This document shows positions 40,688 through 42,997 of a stretch of DNA of 42,997 nucleotides, in pieces. Under the pieces are notes generated by a model. The model was not told the DNA's origin, did no database searches, and saw only the letters and a list, made by a program, of their open reading frames with translations. A program made the position numbers and the translations under genes. The stretch is taken from assembly GCA_964645585.1 (NCBI GenBank), contig CAZYAN010000037.1, forward strand, positions 1 through 42,997. The letters are read 5' to 3'. Source of the stretch: DATGSL01 sp964645585. Lineage in GTDB: Bacteria > Verrucomicrobiota > Verrucomicrobiia > Opitutales > T3Sed10-336. Position 1 is the first letter of the stretch. Each line of letters starts with the position of its first letter.

Positions 40688-40716
40688 TTGACAACGGGAA
40701 CTCGCTGCGACAGAAC
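40688..40716 (+). promoter_or_regulatory. Possible promoter of the double-SIS gene
   Basis: A perfect TTGACA (40688-40693) is followed after 17 bases by CAGAAC, which resembles the CAGAGT of the putative P1 near the window end. The -10 match is poor. An A/T-rich stretch (TATCAATTATATTAATACG) precedes the start codon. Confidence 0.3.
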
Positions 40717-40757
40717 GTGCGATAGACTCGCGTTGTATCAATTATATTAATACGAAA

Positions 40758-42620
40758 ATGGTCTCTGAAAAAGCCGCGGAACGGGCCCGGAAATTTTTAG
40801 CGATTGCGGACCAGTTCCGGCTGGGCGATCTGAAAACGGAGAGTCCCCATCCGCGGACGCGCGATTTGAGCGATACGGGGAAGCGGGATGCCGCGGCTGG
40901 GCTGGAGATGCTGTTCGATGTTGACCGAGACGTTCTCGCGAAGTGCCGGGAATGGACGGCGTCGGGCGCCGCCGGGAAGATTGGACGGGAGGTTACGGAA
41001 CGGTTGCTCAACGGTGGGAAGATTTTTTTTACCGGATGCGGGGCCACGGGCCGATTGAGCATCCAGTTGACTGCGATTTGGCGTGATTACTGGCAGCGGC
41101 GACGGGAGTCGGGTGGGGTGTCCGCCCGTGTTGCGGAGGAGTGGGAGAACCGGGCGTTCAGCGTGATGGCCGGCGGCGACTTCGCTCTGATCAAAGCGGT
41201 AGAAGGTTTTGAGGATTACGATCCATTCGGCCGGAAGCAGATCGAAGAACTCGGGGTGGCGGAGGGCGACGTAGTCTTCGCTATCACCGAAGGCGGTGAG
41301 ACCTCTTTTGTGATTGGCACCGCGTGGAAAGGATTGGAGAAAGGGGCCAAGGTTTACTTCGTTTATAATAATCCCGACGACCTCTTGTCTGCGCATGTTG
41401 AACGCAGCCGCAAGGTGATTGAAGAGCCGGGGATCGAAAAGATCAATTTGACGACCGGTCCAATGGCGATCACCGGTTCGACCCGGATGCAGGCCACGAG
41501 CGTGCAACTGTGCGTGATGCTGGCGGTTCTCGAGACGGTGCTGGCGGAGATTTCGGAGAGAACTGGAGTGGGTTCGTCGGGGGCGACAGCGAGCAGCGGG
41601 GTTGCGGAGCGGCTGGCGGCGGGCATTGAAGAGGTTCACGGAACCTTGCAAAGCGATGCCGTCAGGAAGCAGATCGCGGCGCTGGTCGAGCGCGAAGAGG
41701 CGATCTACCGAGCAAAAGGCCGGAACAACTATTTTGCGAACCGCCTGGCGATCGATGTTCTGACGGATACGACAGAACGTTCGCCGACCTTTTGCATTCC
41801 GGCCTTCAAGAAATTTGACGATGAGGAAGCGGCGGAGAGCTGGTCATTTCTATTCCTCCCTTATGAGGAGACCCCGGCCGCCTGGCGCGGTCTGCTCAAG
41901 CGGGATTTGCAGCCGGTTGAATGGTCGCGGGAGACGATTCGCGGCCTGATCGGCGAAACTGATTTGGACCGGCAGGATCGCATTATGCGGACGATCAGCC
42001 GGGATGAAATTCTGCGCTTCCGGATTGGCATGGACGGCTTGTCCTGGCGCGAGACCCGCCTTGGCGACGGGGCGACGGCGATTGTGACGGAGGAAGAGAT
42101 TGAGGATCTGGTCCATCCCGATGGATTTTATCGTCGGCAGCTTGAGCAGGCGCATGAGAAAGGGGGGCAGGTCGCGGTGATCTTTTTCGGCCGTGCGGCT
42201 TCGGTGTCGGCCGCGAAGCGCTTCCTGGATGAGTGGGATGTGCCGGCGCTCCGGGTGATCGTTCCGCTCCCGGAGGACAGCCTTCCGCTCGGCGGGGCTT
42301 TGCGCGTCGGAGCGAAGATGCTGTTGAACGCGCTTTCCACGCTGACGATGGTGCGGTTGGGCCGGGTGATGGGCAACGTCATGATCTGGGTCGTGCCGAG
42401 CAATCTGAAGCTGATCGACCGTTCCATCCGCTACATCCGGCTCTTCTCGGGATTGGATTATGAAGAAGCCTGCCTGCTGTTGCACGAGGCGATCGAATAT
42501 GTCGGTCCGCGCATGAGGGCCGGTAAGGAATATCCGGCCATTGTCGGGTTGTGCGTGATCGCCGCTCGCGACAAGTGCGGTTTTGAGGTGGCGGAAGAGC
42601 GCCTGCTGCGTGAGCTGTAG
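40758..42620 (+). CDS. Double-SIS-domain protein related to MurQ / glucokinase regulatory protein
   Basis: The first ~300 of its 620 residues follow N-acetylmuramate-6-phosphate etherase (MurQ): L-x-T-E-S-x-x-x-x-T-x-x-L (25-37), the phosphosugar loop GCGATGRLS (93-101), MAGGDFAL (137-144), AVEGFED (147-153) and ITGSTRMQATSVQ (238-250). A second SIS-like half follows (about 430-620, VAVIFFGRAASVSAAKRF and VIVPLPEDSLPLGG). MurQ is ~300 residues; the length and two-half layout instead match glucokinase regulatory protein (GKRP, ~625). After the sugar loop MurQ has an acidic catalytic residue in A-x-E-C-P-P-T; here this reads QLTAIWRDYW, so etherase activity is doubtful. It could be a sugar-phosphate sensor or a divergent etherase in peptidoglycan recycling. 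It is monocistronic. Confidence 0.82.
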   Translation: MVSEKAAERARKFLAIADQFRLGDLKTESPHPRTRDLSDTGKRDAAAGLEMLFDVDRDVLAKCREWTASGAAGKIGREVTERLLNGGKIFFTGCGATGRLSIQLTAIWRDYWQRRRESGGVSARVAEEWENRAFSVMAGGDFALIKAVEGFEDYDPFGRKQIEELGVAEGDVVFAITEGGETSFVIGTAWKGLEKGAKVYFVYNNPDDLLSAHVERSRKVIEEPGIEKINLTTGPMAITGSTRMQATSVQLCVMLAVLETVLAEISERTGVGSSGATASSGVAERLAAGIEEVHGTLQSDAVRKQIAALVEREEAIYRAKGRNNYFANRLAIDVLTDTTERSPTFCIPAFKKFDDEEAAESWSFLFLPYEETPAAWRGLLKRDLQPVEWSRETIRGLIGETDLDRQDRIMRTISRDEILRFRIGMDGLSWRETRLGDGATAIVTEEEIEDLVHPDGFYRRQLEQAHEKGGQVAVIFFGRAASVSAAKRFLDEWDVPALRVIVPLPEDSLPLGGALRVGAKMLLNALSTLTMVRLGRVMGNVMIWVVPSNLKLIDRSIRYIRLFSGLDYEEACLLLHEAIEYVGPRMRAGKEYPAIVGLCVIAARDKCGFEVAEERLLREL

Positions 42621-42631
42621 GCGACCTTGGG

Positions 42632-42649
42632 GCGCACTGGCGGGTGCGC
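42632..42649 (+). terminator. GC-rich hairpin after the double-SIS gene
   Basis: GCGCAC (42632-42637) and GTGCGC (42644-42649) pair around a 6-base loop, 12 bases after the stop. The T-run (GGTTTTT) comes only 18 bases later, so this is a weak candidate terminator. Confidence 0.35.
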
Positions 42650-42668
42650 GGATCCGATGTTTGAAAGG

Positions 42669-42712
42669 TTTTTAAAAAAATCGCTTGCACGTTCGGGAAT
42701 TTGCCGCAGAGT
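42669..42712 (+). promoter_or_regulatory. Putative rRNA promoter P1 with UP element
   Basis: TTTTTAAAAAAA (42669-42680) lies four bases upstream of TTGCAC (42685-42690), a 16-base spacer and CAGAGT (42707-42712). The same layout recurs at P2 222 bp downstream, as expected for tandem rRNA promoters. Confidence 0.5.
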
Positions 42713-42890
42713 GATCGGCTCTTCCATGGCCAATCCGCTTCGGCGCGCGCCGTGGATGTTCTTTTTCAGCGAGACGCGCGGCCGCTTGCCGCCGAAAATT
42801 TCGGGCGCGGATCAAGCGGATCTCGCACTTGCATTTTGGACGAATTGGACGATATTGTTGTCGGCCTTTGAGGAGCGGCAAAGATTTCCT

Positions 42891-42939
42891 GAGTTTTTTA
42901 AAAACTCCTCTTGACGGGCCATTCGAAATAGGGTCTAGT
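42891..42939 (+). promoter_or_regulatory. Putative rRNA promoter P2 with UP-like A/T palindrome
   Basis: GAGTTTTTTAAAAACTC (42891-42907) directly precedes TTGACG (42911-42916), a 17-base spacer and TCTAGT (42934-42939). This is the best sigma-70-type promoter in the window. Confidence 0.65.
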
Positions 42940-42949
42940 CCTCGGCTTT

Positions 42950-42965
42950 CCTCTCTGAAGAGAGG
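42950..42965 (+). ncRNA. Leader hairpin of the presumed rRNA transcript
   Basis: CCTCTC-TGAA-GAGAGG forms a perfect 6-bp stem, ten bases after the P2 -10 box, so it would lie at the 5' end of the transcript. rRNA leaders often carry such a stem before boxA. Confidence 0.5.
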
Positions 42966-42977
42966 GGAGAGATTTTG

Positions 42978-42990
42978 TGTTCTTTGAAAA
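42978..42990 (+). promoter_or_regulatory. boxA antitermination element (rRNA leader)
   Basis: TGTTCTTTGAAAA matches the boxA of Bacillus rRNA leaders and is close to the E. coli version TGCTCTTTAACAA. BoxA in the RNA binds NusB-S10 and prevents early termination. It implies that a 16S rRNA gene begins shortly beyond the window end. Confidence 0.7.
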
Positions 42991-42997
42991 TTTATTT

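Noticed and set aside
42627..42914. Open frame of 95 codons after the double-SIS gene
   Set aside because: It overlaps both putative rRNA promoters, has a run of basic and mixed residues without domain character, and ends in the A/T tract. It is better explained as non-coding leader DNA.

Overview
The window is about 43 kb of moderately GC-rich bacterial DNA. Its content points to a Gram-negative member of the PVC group, most likely Verrucomicrobiota (Opitutae-like): giant secreted beta-helix proteins, a PEP-CTERM protein, an outer-membrane barrel, several S1-family sulfatases, an SGNH hydrolase, and a recurrent C-terminal beta-sandwich ending in an R-F-Y-R-like motif. The taxonomic call is an inference from gene content. 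Three runs of 100 N, each flanked by a short exact duplication, show that this is a draft scaffold, probably from a metagenome or short-read assembly.

Layout. 12-1151: a small HUH (Y1-type) transposase element bounded by near-perfect inverted repeats. 1265-14183: a two-gene unit with a ~4,025-residue protein built from nine ~380-residue beta-helix repeats, then a PEP-CTERM protein with a P-domain-like region. 14376-17602: an orphan 7TM-type sensor histidine kinase and a membrane protein with a degenerate M23 peptidase domain. 17719-23263: a second large surface protein (seven FG-GAP repeats, three beta-helix repeats), broken by a one-base frameshift. 23439-27405, minus strand: an 8-stranded-barrel-like outer-membrane protein, a subtilase and an MFS transporter. 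27779-31338, minus strand: ftsK followed by a rodZ-like gene (cell division and shape). 31415-36500, plus strand: type I mannose-6-phosphate isomerase, an SGNH esterase and a frameshifted fusion of two sulfatases, which together suggest breakdown of sulfated or acylated polysaccharides. 36611-42620: RmuC, a WalJ/YycJ-like metallo-beta-lactamase-fold protein, an NPP-type phosphodiesterase and a long double-SIS protein resembling glucokinase regulatory protein. 42669-42997: what looks like the tandem-promoter leader of an rRNA operon, ending in a boxA element just before the window edge.

Themes. (1) Cell-surface proteins dominate 1-26 kb. Three unrelated ones (giant beta-helix, FG-GAP protein, subtilase) finish with the same kind of C-terminal module, a candidate shared sorting or anchoring domain. 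(2) A family of heptanucleotide tandem repeats sits in four intergenic spots, often supplying the stop codon of the upstream gene and coinciding with two of the three assembly gaps. (3) Several reading frames are broken (FG-GAP protein, both sulfatases). At least the one next to a gap may be an assembly error rather than gene decay. I see no CRISPR array, tRNA, prophage or defence system.
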